64,000 bases of DNA. Origin: Metellina segmentata. Taxonomy: Eukaryota; Arthropoda; Arachnida; Araneae; Tetragnathidae. Below the pieces are notes generated by a model that did no database searches, was not told the origin of the DNA, and saw only the letters and a program-made list of their open reading frames with translations. The stretch lies in NCBI GenBank assembly GCA_947359465.1, contig OX375883.1:95058293-95122292 (forward strand), given 5' to 3'. Positions 1 through 10,289 of this stretch are shown here, piece by piece. Position numbers and translations under genes: made by a program. How positions within the stretch are numbered: the first letter of the stretch is position 1; every line of letters begins with the position of its first letter.

Positions 1-129
1 AAAAGATTCCTATATTAGTCAACAGATAGCAGAAGGACACGATGAAAATCTGAAGCAGTTCTCGCAGTTGGCGATACAGCCGGCTTTCGCCAACTCGCAA
101 AGGGGTTCTGAAAACGTAAGGGATTCCGC

Positions 130-215
130 GAAAGCAACCCTGACCGTTGTCAATAGCTCGTTGTGTTGCTCTAGTGCGACTTTAATTAAACATTACCTAA
201 CCTTACCAAAATTAT
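130..215 (+). repeat. SINE-like family, 3' end fragment
   Basis: This is the 3' part of the dispersed family seen in full at 2976-3263. The words for 'caatagctcgttgtgttgct' and 'gttaattaaa'-type sequence are followed by a short run of ATTACC-like units, the family's tail. It holds no gene. The identification rests on matching other copies in the window. Confidence 0.6.
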
Positions 216-349
216 ACAACGCGCCAACGTGATGATATTTGAGGCCACGACACATTTAACATGAATCTGCTCCGTACGTACATGTTGGTCTATGGTTGGA
301 TTCGAACTTGCAATCCTTCACACAATTTTGAAACAGTCAGGTGATGACC

Positions 350-399
350 CTGATCAAAGAAAGGAAGACAGTATTTACTGTCTTCCTTTCTTTGATCAG
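350..399. repeat. Perfect 24-bp-arm palindrome
   Basis: Positions 350-373 and 376-399 are exact reverse complements separated by TT. Transcribed, this would fold into a 24-bp hairpin with a minimal loop. It lies between a tRNA-like stretch (B-box-like GTTCGAATCC on the minus strand, ~290-305) and a SINE fragment, so it is probably a fold-back junction between repeats. No promoter or conserved RNA family is recognised. Confidence 0.8.
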
Positions 400-404
400 T
401 CTCA

Positions 405-725
405 AGTCTTAATTTCGTCATGTCACCGTGGTTCAAAATTACTTCGTGTTGTTCTCGGACCTACAACGGGCTATTGACAACGGTCCGGGATCAGTCCCTT
501 AAGAAAAAGATCCTAGGACAACACCTCGTTATTTTGAACCACGGTCAGATGACGAAGCAACACCTGAGCTGGCACCCCCACTCTCCAAACTTCCACACCC
601 ACACAACATGAGGACTTTCAGCAACCACAGATTGGAGGTGCACTAGCCGCCTCTACACCATACGCTTACAAACATCCATTCCCGGACCCGTATTCGAACC
701 AGGAACCTTCCGATTTAGAGGCTAA
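405..725. repeat. Head-on pair of SINE-like copies
   Basis: Positions 405-466 carry a plus-strand fragment of the family. It joins at ~466 a nearly complete minus-strand copy (725 down to 467). The minus copy has a tRNA-like head near 725-690, with a B-box-like GGTTCGAATAC, then the common body. The two parts make an imperfect inverted repeat. Small reading frames here are by-products. Confidence 0.7.
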
Positions 726-2727
726 TCAACCCACTGCCCATTATGGGCAAAACGCTGGAAAAACTACTACTTTTAAGATTCCATAAATTCGTATATAATT
801 ACAATATACTCAGCAATAAACAATACGGCTTTAGAACTGGACGTTCCATAGAACACGCATTAAAGGATATCATTGACAAAATAGACCACAATAAGACAAA
901 CCAGAATCACACTTGCATTATTTCACTAGACATCAAAGGTGCGTTCGATTCCATGTGGTGGCCCTCTCTATTTGATAAGCTACACAAGCATAAATTCCCA
1001 ACCGACTTAATAGATATAACAAAAAGCTATCTTCACAACCGCAATGTCACCCTTCATCATGGCAATACTTCAACAACCCACAAACTCCAAAGGGGATGCC
1101 CGCAAGGCTCATGTCTCGGACCATTCCTATGGCTACTCGTGGTAAACGATCTACTACTAAAAACATGGCCAACAAACTGCGAAATCCAAGCGTACGCAAA
1201 TGATATCACCATAGTCATATCGGGCAACAACAAGAATTCACGAGACAACAGCCAGCGAAGCCCTCCAAAAGATACAAACTTGGTGCCGACAGGAACAACT
1301 GACACTGTCAGAGAGCAAGACAACAGCCATGATAATAGGAGCACAAAAACCACTCAAAAGAAACCCAATACTCCAAAGCGGCACCATAAGAGTCAAAATA
1401 GTCAAGCACATCAGACTACTGGGCGTGATACTAGACAATAAGCTATCCTTCCTCCAACACATCGCTCACCTAAAAACAAAATGCCTCCAACTCAGCAATA
1501 ACATGGCCCACACGGAGGGAAGAAAGTGGGGCACAAAGCCACGGTTCCTCAAGATATGGTACAAGGCAGTCGCTGAGAGACAAATATGTTACGCAGCAAG
1601 CATATGGGCACAACAACTAACCCAACGCAATATCCAAAAGTTGCAAAGCCAGCGCTTTTTCACTGTCCGTATACTTAGAGCCTACTGCACCTCCCCAACA
1701 AATGCTTTACAAATACTAGCAGGAACCGAACCACTGCACCTAGTGTTACATACAGAGGCAGCGATTACAAAACTAACTAGACTCCAGCAAGACATACATT
1801 TCCTACGAGTACCCTACCACACAAATGACTACGAACACGACGAGGACATCCTTAAAGAAGATACTTGGACATCTGACACAATAGGCACACAAGATCAAAT
1901 AGAGACCGATTTACACAGATGGATCCAAGACGCCACACGGAGTGGGAGCGGACTTTGTGGCACATAGGGAAGGAAGAGAAATATACACCAGAAAAATAGA
2001 GCTTGATAAAAATAATACAGTGCCGAAAGCGGAGAAACTTACAATCTTTTTCGCTCTCGCTTGGACACAACATCAAAACTACGATAAATGCAATATTCTC
2101 ACAAACAGCCTCTCCACAGTCAAAACCCTACAACAATTTCAAACCAAAAATTCCATTGCCCAAAAAATAAGAGCACTACTACAAGATAATATCCACAACA
2201 CGTTCATTAACTGGGTCAAAGCACATATTTGCATAATAAGTAATGAAAGGGCTGGCCAGCTAGCCAAAGAAGCAGCAATGGGCGAAACGGATTTCAAGGT
2301 CTCCGCCAAACTATCGAAATGTCACGTGAAGAGATCAATGAAAAAGGCAGCCATGCAAAGATGGTAGGAGGAATGGGAAACAGAAACAACAGGAAAGAGA
2401 ACCTTCACTTTTTTCCCAAAAGTCAACCCCAGAAAAGAGCCGTATGGTCCCTACCTCAAGTCATATTTCACAGGCCATGGACCCTTCCCCAGCTACTTGA
2501 GCCGATTCAGTGTGGCAAATTCTAGCAACTGCACCTGCGGACAAACAGAAACGCCCAATCATTACATCTTCAAATGCCCCCGAACGAGTTCTCATCATCT
2601 CACGCAGCCATCAGTTGTTAATTATGCGGCATGGGCAAAAAACACAGCCAGCAACGATCAAGCCCAGCCAAAGATAATATCAGTCATGAGATTCCTTTCG
2701 GACATAATAGACTACCTCATCCAATAA
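725..2727 (+). pseudogene. R1-like reverse transcriptase/RNase H, frameshifted
   Basis: The open stretches at 743-1441, 1329-1967, 1942-2367, 2319-2525 and 2497-2727 lie in changing frames, so at least four frameshifts break the gene. The first holds RT blocks: QYGFRTGRS, SLDIKGAFDSMWW and the GCPQGSCLGP block. The catalytic YADD box reads YAND, which would kill activity. The middle part resembles the RT thumb. The 1942-2367 piece resembles an RNase H domain with AEKLTIFFALAW and NERAGQLAKEAA. The last piece has a CCHC-type knuckle (CTCGQTETPNHYIFKC), usual at the C terminus of these elements. The start of the RT domain is missing, and the protein is certainly non-functional. Confidence 0.85.
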
Positions 2728-2890
2728 ACTGTTTTTGTGCCTATACATTTCCGGATCCAAGAGTATCTTGACCACGACTACAGACTAATTGGCCTTTTTT
2801 TGTAATGTAACTTTGTAGTATTACTGTATACATAATCTACTGCATAACGGGAAACCTCATTATGAGAAGTTCTGACCATTAAAGCAAAGA
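725..2890 (+). mobile_element. 5'-truncated R1-like non-LTR retrotransposon
   Basis: Reverse-transcriptase, RNase H and terminal zinc-knuckle coding remains occur in the order expected of the R1/I group. The 5' half (ORF1, endonuclease and the start of RT) is missing, and homology begins abruptly next to the SINE head at ~725. A 3' untranslated stretch follows the last coding remnant and seems to end near 2890. No target-site duplication was found. R1 versus another RNase H-bearing clade is not settled. Confidence 0.8.
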
Positions 2891-2975
2891 AAGAGAGCCT
2901 TCACGGTTTAAACCAAACCACTTTTCCGCAGCTTCTCCACAAAAAACCACTTTTACTTGTCCTATGGACGGAGGG

Positions 2976-3263
2976 ATAAGGGGGACACCTGCGGTGTCCA
3001 AGTCCAAGCGTATGGTGTAGAGGCGGCTGGTGTACCTTAAATCTGTTGTGGCCGAAAGTCCTCGCGTTGGGTTGGTGTGGAAGTTTGGAGAGCGGGCTGC
3101 CAGCTCAAGTGTTGCCTCGTCATCTGACCGTGGTTCAAAATTACGAGGTGTTGTCCTCGAATCTTTCCCTTAAGGGACTGATTCCGTACCGTCGTCAATA
3201 GCCCGTTGTGTTGCTCTAGTACGACGTTAACTAAAAATTACCATTACCATTACCATCTAAAAG
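2976..3263 (+). repeat. SINE-like family, best full copy
   Basis: This long copy has a body that runs through the recurrent words GTGGAAGTTTGGAGAG, CATCTGACCGTGGTTCAAAA, GGGACTGAT and CAATAGCCCGTTGTGTTGCT to GACGTTAACTAAAA. It ends in three ATTACC units, a short tandem tail of the kind left by LINE-driven retroposition. The tRNA-like head is clearest in the 405-725 copy. It carries no coding capacity. Confidence 0.75.
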
Positions 3264-3420
3264 AGCTCAGGTGTTGCTACGTCATCTGACCACCTTGGTT
3301 CAAAATTACGAGGTGTTATCCTCGGATCTTTTCCTTAAGGGACTGATCCCGGACCGTCGTCAATAGCCCGTTGTGTTGTTCTAGTACGACGTTAACTAAA
3401 ATTACCTAATATCTAAAAGT
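3264..3420 (+). repeat. SINE-like family, 5'-truncated second copy
   Basis: A second copy follows immediately in the same orientation, starting within the body (GAGCTCAGGTGTTGC) and ending in an ATTACC-type tail. Head-to-tail placement suggests either tandem duplication or insertion into the tail of the first copy. Confidence 0.7.
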
Positions 3421-3542
3421 TTTAACTCATGTTAAACACAAATACAATTTTGAAACTTTTACGTTAACCGTAATTTTGATCAAACAATATTTTTACGTTC
3501 TTTAGTAATGTAAAAAATTGAAGTGAAATGACTTGGCTCATT

Positions 3543-3553
3543 CTTATATATAT
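3543..3553 (+). promoter_or_regulatory. Possible TATA box of the zinc-finger gene
   Basis: A TATATATATA run lies about 155 bp before the first ATG of the zinc-finger gene. The spacing allows a transcript start near 3580 and a ~120-nt leader. In AT-rich DNA this is weak evidence. Confidence 0.3.
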
Positions 3554-3704
3554 ACGTCGGAGTCGATCAATTATGTTTTAAAGCTTAGTCCAAGTGTCTG
3601 AATCGCTGGAAAAATTCCTCGTGTTCTCGAAATAGATTTTACTAAAGTAGAATCCCTTAAAACTTTTGTTTTTCTTTGCAAAAGAGACTGTTTTGTAATC
3701 TAAC

Positions 3705-4841
3705 TTGAATGCAATGGCTAACGAATTGCATCCCGAAAGTCGAAAAGGTGTCGATTTGGATCTTTGTTCAGCAAGAAAGAAGCAAACACCATCAAACCAT
3801 GAACAGCTGCCAACATTAATTAAAATTATGGAACCCAATCTATTGGAGAGAAAGCACAGCTCTAACCCAGAGGATTGTGATCGAAACCAATCGGAGATTA
3901 TTTTGGATGACGTGCTAGAACCACCTGTAGCAAGTGGGAGAGTGTCCGACCCCCACATTGGAGGGATTGAAAGAAGGAGCATACCACCTGGAGATGCGAT
4001 TGATGGCCACTGGAAAAGCAAAGTGGCTTGGGAGGTCTCTGAGGTTTCGGTCGGTCAACCCAAGCAGGAATCGGTAAGACCTTCCTATTCATGCAACTTT
4101 TGTGGAAAATATTACTACTATCAATCATATTTAAATTTGCATAGACTAGTACACATTGTTGAGAAACGCTTCGCATGTCCTGAATGTGGAAAATCATTTC
4201 GAACGAAAGTAGAATTAAAGAGTCATAGTTCAGTTCACACTGGCGAGAAACCCTCTCAACGTCGACAGTGTGTAAAATCATTTACAAAGAAAAGTAACTT
4301 GAGGCAGCACAGTCGAGTTCACACTGGCGAGAAACCCTTCCTATGTCCCAAGTGTGGAAAATCATTTCGATGGAAAGGGAACTTGATTGAGCATATTTCA
4401 GTTCACACTGGCGTGAAACCCTTCCACTGTCCAGTATGTGTAAAATCATTCCGGACGAAAGGAAACTTAAAGAGTCATAGTTTAGTTCACACTGCCGAAA
4501 AACTTTTCCGCTGTCCAGAATGTGTAAAATCATTTCGTACGGAAAGAGATTTAACGAAGCATATGTCCGTTCACTCTGGCATGAAACCCTTCCACTGTCC
4601 AGTATGTGTAAAATCATTTCGGACGATAGTACAATTAAAAAGTCATAGTTCATTTCACACTGGCGAAAAACCTTTCCATTGTCCAGAATGTGTAAAATCA
4701 TTTCGGACGAAAGCAGAATTAAAGAGGCATAGTTCAGTTCACACTGGCGAGAAACCCTTCCACTGTCCAGTATGTGGAAAATCATTTGCAATAAAAGGAC
4801 GTTTAAACACACATATGTTAGTACATTCTAATTTTAAATAA
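3705..4841 (+). CDS. C2H2 zinc-finger protein, nine fingers
   Basis: This single open exon encodes 378 residues. Residues ~1-125 are a charged linker without a recognisable domain. From ~residue 128 to the end there are nine consecutive C2H2 units joined by HTGEKP-type linkers, so it is most likely a nuclear, sequence-specific DNA-binding protein. The third unit has lost its first zinc-binding cysteine (SQRRQCVKSF) and probably does not fold. Several fingers read CxxCVKSF and are very similar to one another, which shows recent internal duplication. The start at 3705 is the first ATG; another ATG three codons on is equally possible. There is no KRAB, ZAD or BTB domain. The gene is flanked by repeats on both sides. 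The target is unknown. Confidence 0.8.
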   Translation: MNAMANELHPESRKGVDLDLCSARKKQTPSNHEQLPTLIKIMEPNLLERKHSSNPEDCDRNQSEIILDDVLEPPVASGRVSDPHIGGIERRSIPPGDAIDGHWKSKVAWEVSEVSVGQPKQESVRPSYSCNFCGKYYYYQSYLNLHRLVHIVEKRFACPECGKSFRTKVELKSHSSVHTGEKPSQRRQCVKSFTKKSNLRQHSRVHTGEKPFLCPKCGKSFRWKGNLIEHISVHTGVKPFHCPVCVKSFRTKGNLKSHSLVHTAEKLFRCPECVKSFRTERDLTKHMSVHSGMKPFHCPVCVKSFRTIVQLKSHSSFHTGEKPFHCPECVKSFRTKAELKRHSSVHTGEKPFHCPVCGKSFAIKGRLNTHMLVHSNFK

Positions 4842-5332
4842 TATTGCGATTTCTGTAACAAGATTTTTACAACCCTCTTCGTTAGAGCGGCATCTGTTCA
4901 ATGAACACTGAAATGAAAGCATTTGCCTACGATCAGTTAGAAAAGGCATTGACAGTTTCATGCATCCACTAACAATTTTAGACTAGTTTGTATTGACAAT
5001 TACCTATTCATAGAGGTTTTTAAGGACAACGCTTCTCTGATTCCGAAATATTATAAAAGTAAATTTAAACTTTTGTTTGACTAAAACTGGAAACTTGTTC
5101 GACTGAGTTTTAATCGATTTGACCCGATTCCAATTCGTGTCAATGTTTTTATTGAAGTTCAATCGTTTAAATTAAATTCTGTAGCTACAAGTAGCTTGTT
5201 GTATTTCTTCTAATATGTGAACGTGATTTCTTTCTTTTTATAAATGAGATTTTAAATATTTCTATGTGTATTTATGAACCATAGGTATTATGTATGCTAA
5301 TATAGAGTGCCATTCTTTTTGTTTATATACAT

Positions 5333-5338
5333 AATAAA
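5333..5338 (+). terminator. Polyadenylation signal, zinc-finger gene
   Basis: AATAAA lies about 490 bp after the stop codon, followed ~25 bp later by a T-rich run. This fits the 3' end of a ~500-nt untranslated region. An additional AATAAA lies near 5350. Confidence 0.45.
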
Positions 5339-5359
5339 AATTTGAATTTTAATAAATAT

Positions 5360-5960
5360 TTTTTTTTTTCAAAATTTGTTTTTAATTGCTTCAAACACGA
5401 ATTGTTTAATTACATTCACAGTGCTCTTTTGTGCTTGATATCTATCCCTGAAAATTATTAAATCAAACATCATGACATGAAATAATATTTATTTTGTTAG
5501 TCGATTTCAATTAAATAGGACAATCACCGGAATACCAGATTGTATAAAAAATTATTTTACGGTACTACTCAATAATGTAAATACTGTTAATGGAAAATAT
5601 TTTAAATATTTAGTGAAAATTTTGAATAACTAACATTGAACTTAGATTCCTTCAATGAAATTTATATGCTTACTATAACGAACGCTGTTTGTTAGATAGG
5701 ATTGCTGGTAACCTGTTTTGTAGATTCCTGATGCATCGAATTATTTGTCTTACTAATCATCACATGAGTAACACAAATCAAAGGATACGACCCATTTCCA
5801 GGTCCGGCATTTTGGTATTTAATTTAACGTCGCACTTAAGCAATACAATGGTTTTTGCAGATGGAACGAAAAAAACTTTAAATGAAAGAGATTCGAACCA
5901 ATTTACAGAGAAATTTCATTTACAAAATGCTAGTTTTCATTTAAATCATGTTTTTTTGGG
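5360..5960. other. AT-rich stretch, no gene seen
   Basis: The short frame at 5689-5967 lacks any recognisable motif and looks like chance. No repeat boundaries were found. Confidence 0.5.
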
Positions 5961-5964
5961 AATA

Positions 5965-6480
5965 TAATTTAGGAAAGGTAGGTTGTTATTAGTGTCGCAA
6001 TCGAGCAACACAGGGACTATTGACGTCTGTCCTGATACATTCCAAAATGGGTAAGGTAAGTTAATTTTATTTAACATCATACTAGAGCTACACAACGGGC
6101 TATTGACGACGGTCCGGGATCAATCCCCTAAGGGAAAGATCCTGAGATCCTGGAACAACAACATGTAATTTCCTCCCCACGGTCAGATGACGAGATAACA
6201 CCCGATCTCTCACCCCACTCTCGAAACTTCCACAAAACGTCAAAGTGAGGACGGCCTGTTCATTACCGTATGGTAGGTATTTTTAATTAACGACATAAAG
6301 GTGCATCACACGGGTCTATTGACTACTTTCTTAGATCAAACTAGAAGGTAACCAACCAAACTTCTATAGCCCCTTCGGAAGACTTTTGGTATCCAAACTG
6401 TATTAATTAACGTCGCACTATAGGAACACAACTGGCTGTAGGCGAAGGTCGGACAAAAAAGAACTAACTAAAAGAAATAC
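5965..6480 (-). repeat. Cluster of SINE-like fragments
   Basis: At least three minus-strand pieces of the family are visible: ~5965-6045 and 6268-6330 (short 3' ends), and 6060-6258 (tail, body and part of the head side). A further scrap of the 3' end lies near 6411-6460. They recur with words such as ACAACGGGCTATTGACGACG. No gene is present. Confidence 0.65.
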
Positions 6481-6579
6481 AAAAGGATTAGGACACTTCC
6501 TTGCGTTACGATTTCAGAACTCCATCCGACCAAGGACTATCGAGTGAAAAGCGGGTCGGTGCGCGAAAAAGCTGTGTTA

Positions 6580-6775
6580 GCCACAAATTCCCTTACGATG
6601 GGGTAGTGGTGAAGTTTGGAGAGTTAGATGCCATCTGAGGTACTGACCATCTTAACATGGTTCAAATTAACATAGAATAGTCCTAGAATCTTTCACTTTG
6701 GTTTGATCCCGGACCGTCACCAATAGCCCGTTGTGTTACACCATTGCTATTTAATTAATACCTACCTACCTTCAT
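6580..6775 (+). repeat. SINE-like family copy
   Basis: This diverged plus-strand copy has the body (GAAGTTTGGAGAG ... GATCCCGGACCGTC ... CAATAGCCCGTTGTGTT) and ends in TACC-type units near 6770. Confidence 0.65.
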
Positions 6776-7275
6776 ATCCTAGAGTGAGCAAAATAATACC
6801 GAAACTTATCTGATAACAAAAAAACATAAGACGTGGTTTGACATGAATCAGAATTGCAGAAATGATTAAAAGAAATTTTAAAAAATCGAGAAACAGTACA
6901 ACCTACTGCGAATACACAGTGTTGTTTTCAAAATACAAAAGCTGAAAGCTTCTTTAGAATTCTTTGTTTGTAGGAAAAAAATGGTTATTTTTCAAAGGAC
7001 TAATTAAATCAAAGGATAATAAAAATAAATAAAACGCATTTGCGGATTCATACCGGAAACCATATTAATGACAAATCTGTGTGAAAAGATTTTTCTAGAG
7101 TTCAACAACATTTGTTTACTATTTCGAGTCTAGATCGTCGTATCAGCAAGTTTCCTCCTAGTGTAACAGTGTAATTATTATAATGATTTAAAAGATTTTT
7201 CGCGATGAAGGTTTTTTGGAACACTTACCTAATATCTCGTTAGGTATAATATTCATTAGCAATATATTATTCACA

Positions 7276-7926
7276 CTAGGGGGCCTGCCCCCTGCTCGCT
7301 AACGCTTGCCAACCCCCGGAGGATTGCTTCGCAATCCTCATTGGTTCGCTGCGCGAACCTATGCTCGCTTCGCTCGCCTCAATGAAGACATGTGTCCTAG
7401 CAGAAGGGATTGTTTACAAAATATGTTACTAAAAAAATGTTTTTCAAATCTAAATTTGCTGTATTACAGAAAAAATATATACAGTATCTCTAAAATCAGA
7501 ATTCAAATGAAAACTTTGTGCAAATTTTGACTCGAAATGTGAGCGTTGCTTTGGAAATTGAATACCCAGCATGTTGTTTGTGTGTACATTTTCCCAGCAC
7601 TCAAACGACCCACACTTTTTCATTGAGTTTGTTGCCGAAAGTTGTAGTGCAGGCGTCTTGTTGAACTATAATTGTTGGCCCTGAAAAGGACCGTTTTTTA
7701 AATGACCCTGAAAAGATCCTCCGCTTTTTTTTATTTCTATTATAAACTAAGTGCAACAGCTCATTAAAATTTTCTTTTTTTTTTCAATAAAATTTCATCC
7801 GATAACGCTATAAATTCAATCGATGCGCGAGACTTCGCGATAAACAATCAATCGTACAGTGTTGCCAAAAGGCGATAACAAATAACGTCTTTTTTGCGTG
7901 CCACGTAAGAGAATTATATATATAGA
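7276..7926 (-). mobile_element. Non-autonomous Helitron
   Basis: On the minus strand the element starts TCTATATATATAATTC (7926 downward) and ends CTAG at 7276, just after a GC-rich hairpin (GGGGGCAGGCCCCC). It sits between A and T, as Helitrons do. Further small palindromes (GGATTGCTTCGCAATCC, GGTTCGCTGCGCGAACC) lie before the 3' end. At 651 bp there is no Rep-helicase gene, so movement would need a helper. Confidence 0.75.
7677..7719 (-). other. Two histone-mRNA-type 3' stem-loops
   Basis: On the minus strand, 7692-7677 reads GGTCCTTTTCAGGGCC: a 6-bp stem (one G-U pair) around a UUUC loop, the form of metazoan replication-dependent histone mRNA 3' ends. A weaker version, GGATCTTTTCAGGGTC, lies at 7719-7704. 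No histone reading frame is next to them, and they lie inside the Helitron. Confidence 0.4.
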
Positions 7927-8995
7927 TTCTAAACCGAAGATATTTTACAGCGTCTTCAAGAAAATTCATTATTTAGAGATTCTTAATATGAAATCTTTGT
8001 TCAATAGCCTTCTCTACAACTACATAATTAATAATGTCTTGCGCATCGAGTTTGAAATAAATGTATTTTCTATTTACTCATCAGCCATGTTCAAATGATT
8101 TTACTGTCCCATTGCTCTCCTGTGGAATGTTTTATGAAAGTACGTTCTAATGTGTCACAAAATTGTACTATTTTAATGGGATCTGTCGCATACAGCTACA
8201 AAAGTTTCAAAAAATTAGCCACTGCAAGTGTATTGGAGCAAGTTTTCAATTGTTGATAGAACTTTGACTTCAATCGCTTCAAATTCAGCCTTTCAACCCC
8301 AGCCTCGTGCTTTGCAAGATCAAGTTTAATATCTTTAACCTGAATTTTGCTAGACTATGATCTAGAGAAAGGTACAGCAACTTCCAGCTTCCGAAACTAT
8401 TTTTGAGATTCCTAGACAATTTCTAAACTTTTTGATTTATTGGTAAAATGTAAAAACAATCACACACAAATCTCGGGGTAACACTTTGTCTCTTACCTCT
8501 TGAGAGGATAATTAAGGCAAAAGCTTTGGTACTTTGAACTTCTTTGTATGAGTTATGAATAAAATCTAGGGAATTTTTCAATTTGTAGTTACTATTTAAG
8601 ATGTCTTCAAAAAAGGTCATAATAAAATTTAAAGAAGCAACAAATGCTTTTTAGGGTCCGTTGTTCTTTTATCTCCAACGGGCTTTAAAAGTACGTATTT
8701 ACAAATGTTTGTTGAATTCAAACCTTTGAAAAGGGGATTTTTGTACTGGCATTGCATGACAAACGTCCGTGTAAGTTAAAGCCTTATTACTTTACCCCTG
8801 TCCGCATTACTTTCTTCCTCCCATTTTTCAATTTCTTTTTCAACAAATTAAACTATGAAAAGTGAAACGTTTCTATTCTGTCACAAGAACCCAGATCTTT
8901 ACTTGGCAAATAAATTGCGTCCCGAAATAAAAGTTTCACAATTATGCTGTGTAGTAAACTCACGAATTTCTATCTCGACTAAAAAGGTTTGAATT
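7927..8995. other. No gene or repeat recognised
   Basis: AT-rich sequence. The frames at 7898-8098 and 8423-8620 show no motif or codon pattern worth calling. Confidence 0.5.
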
Positions 8996-8999
8996 GGTA

Positions 9000-9112
9000 G
9001 ATATTTTAATTAACGTCACACTGTAGAAACACAAAGGGCAATTGGCAACGGTCAAGGATTAAACCCGAAGGGAAAGATCCGAGGACAACACCAACTAATT
9101 ATTAAGGTTTGA
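9000..9112 (-). repeat. SINE-like family, 3' end fragment
   Basis: Minus-strand tail and lower body (TTTTAATTAACGTCACACT, GGAAAGATCCGAGGACAACACC) match the family copies elsewhere. Confidence 0.6.
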
Positions 9113-9169
9113 ATTGGACGTTTCCGACAATCCCGCAAGGAAGATCTGAGGCCGGCATCGAGTAAACAT

Positions 9170-9558
9170 TTTGTGTCCAGCCGTAATTTTAAAATTTAAT
9201 CTAGAACATTTTAAAATTAATTTATTAATTTTTTTGCAACACTCTTTCTTTCCTCCGGAATGTGACGTCATCCGAATCTCGAATGAAGAAGGAACGAATT
9301 TTGAGATTTTTGACTACTGGCGTTAGCTTTTGGAACCATGCCAAGTTTTTCCCAAGCTAATGTGTTTTGATTTACGTTGTTGATAGTAGCCACTTCGAGG
9401 CCATCATGGCGCTGCTCGTGGAATTCGTTAAGGAAGCAAACCAAATGGGAATTCTTAGCAATCACCGGGAGTTAACGAGCGTTAGCGAGCTGTGGTCACA
9501 CCTGACCCCACGAAAAGAACTGTAACGTGCAACACCGTGCTGGCCACGCAGTGGCTAG
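9170..9558 (+). mobile_element. Helitron 3' part
   Basis: This stretch matches the 3' ~390 bp of the neighbouring 9561-10192 element: the repeated TTTTAAAATTTAAT words, then CACCGTGCTGGCCACGCAGTGG and a final CTAG followed by T. No 5' TC terminus is seen, so it is 5' truncated. Confidence 0.6.
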
Positions 9559-9560
9559 TA

Positions 9561-10192
9561 TCTATACTATTATAAAAGGAAGTATTTATATGTGTGTGGA
9601 CTGTTATGACGAATCTATGGCACTTACAGCAATGAGATTTGGCACACAGCTAGTTCGAAATTTTGCAATTTTTGTAAGAAGGCCTAATTTTAAAATTTAA
9701 TTTGGAACATTTTAAAATTTAATTTGGAACATTTTAAAATTAATTTAATTTAATTTAATTATTATTGTTTTCTTTAGAGTAGCAACAGAATAAAAGATGG
9801 CAAATTCGAAATATAATTTTTCCGCTTCCGTTTGATTCTCCGAAGACCGATTTGTTATCGGACTAAAAAGTTTTAACTGAGTTCTTTTTTTCTATCTCAT
9901 AGATCGTTAAAGATAGAGTAATAATTTCAACGGATTTGAAATATGCGAAAAATGTCACATTAGATCGATAAATGATTCCTACCAAATATGATTTTATTTA
10001 AAAAAATAATTTTTTTATTTTTTCCAATACGATGACCTTCGTTTGATTCGAGAAATCAGATTACAGCAATCCAACCGAAGCAAACCAAATGGGAATTAGT
10101 AGCAAACTCCGGGGGTTAGCAAGCAGTGGTCACATTTGATCCCCCGAAAAGAACTGTCACGGGTAACGCCGTGCTGGCCACGTAGTGGATAG
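9561..10192 (+). mobile_element. Non-autonomous Helitron
   Basis: It starts TCTATACTATTATAAAAGG after an A and ends with the hairpin-forming CCGTGCTGGCCACGTAGTGG plus ATAG (a degenerate CTAG) before T. At 632 bp it has no helicase coding. It begins two bases after the 3' end of the preceding Helitron piece, a head-to-tail pair. Confidence 0.7.
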
Positions 10193-10289
10193 TAAAAACA
10201 ATGAAAAGTAACGCAATTTCAAGAAACAATCGGTTGTATGCACAATCGCGTAGCTAGCGGTTTTTAAAAAGGCGATAAGAAACCAAATC

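Noticed and set aside
3898..4812. Minus-strand frames opposite the zinc-finger gene
   Set aside because: Shadows of the repetitive finger codons; the plus-strand frame has all motifs.
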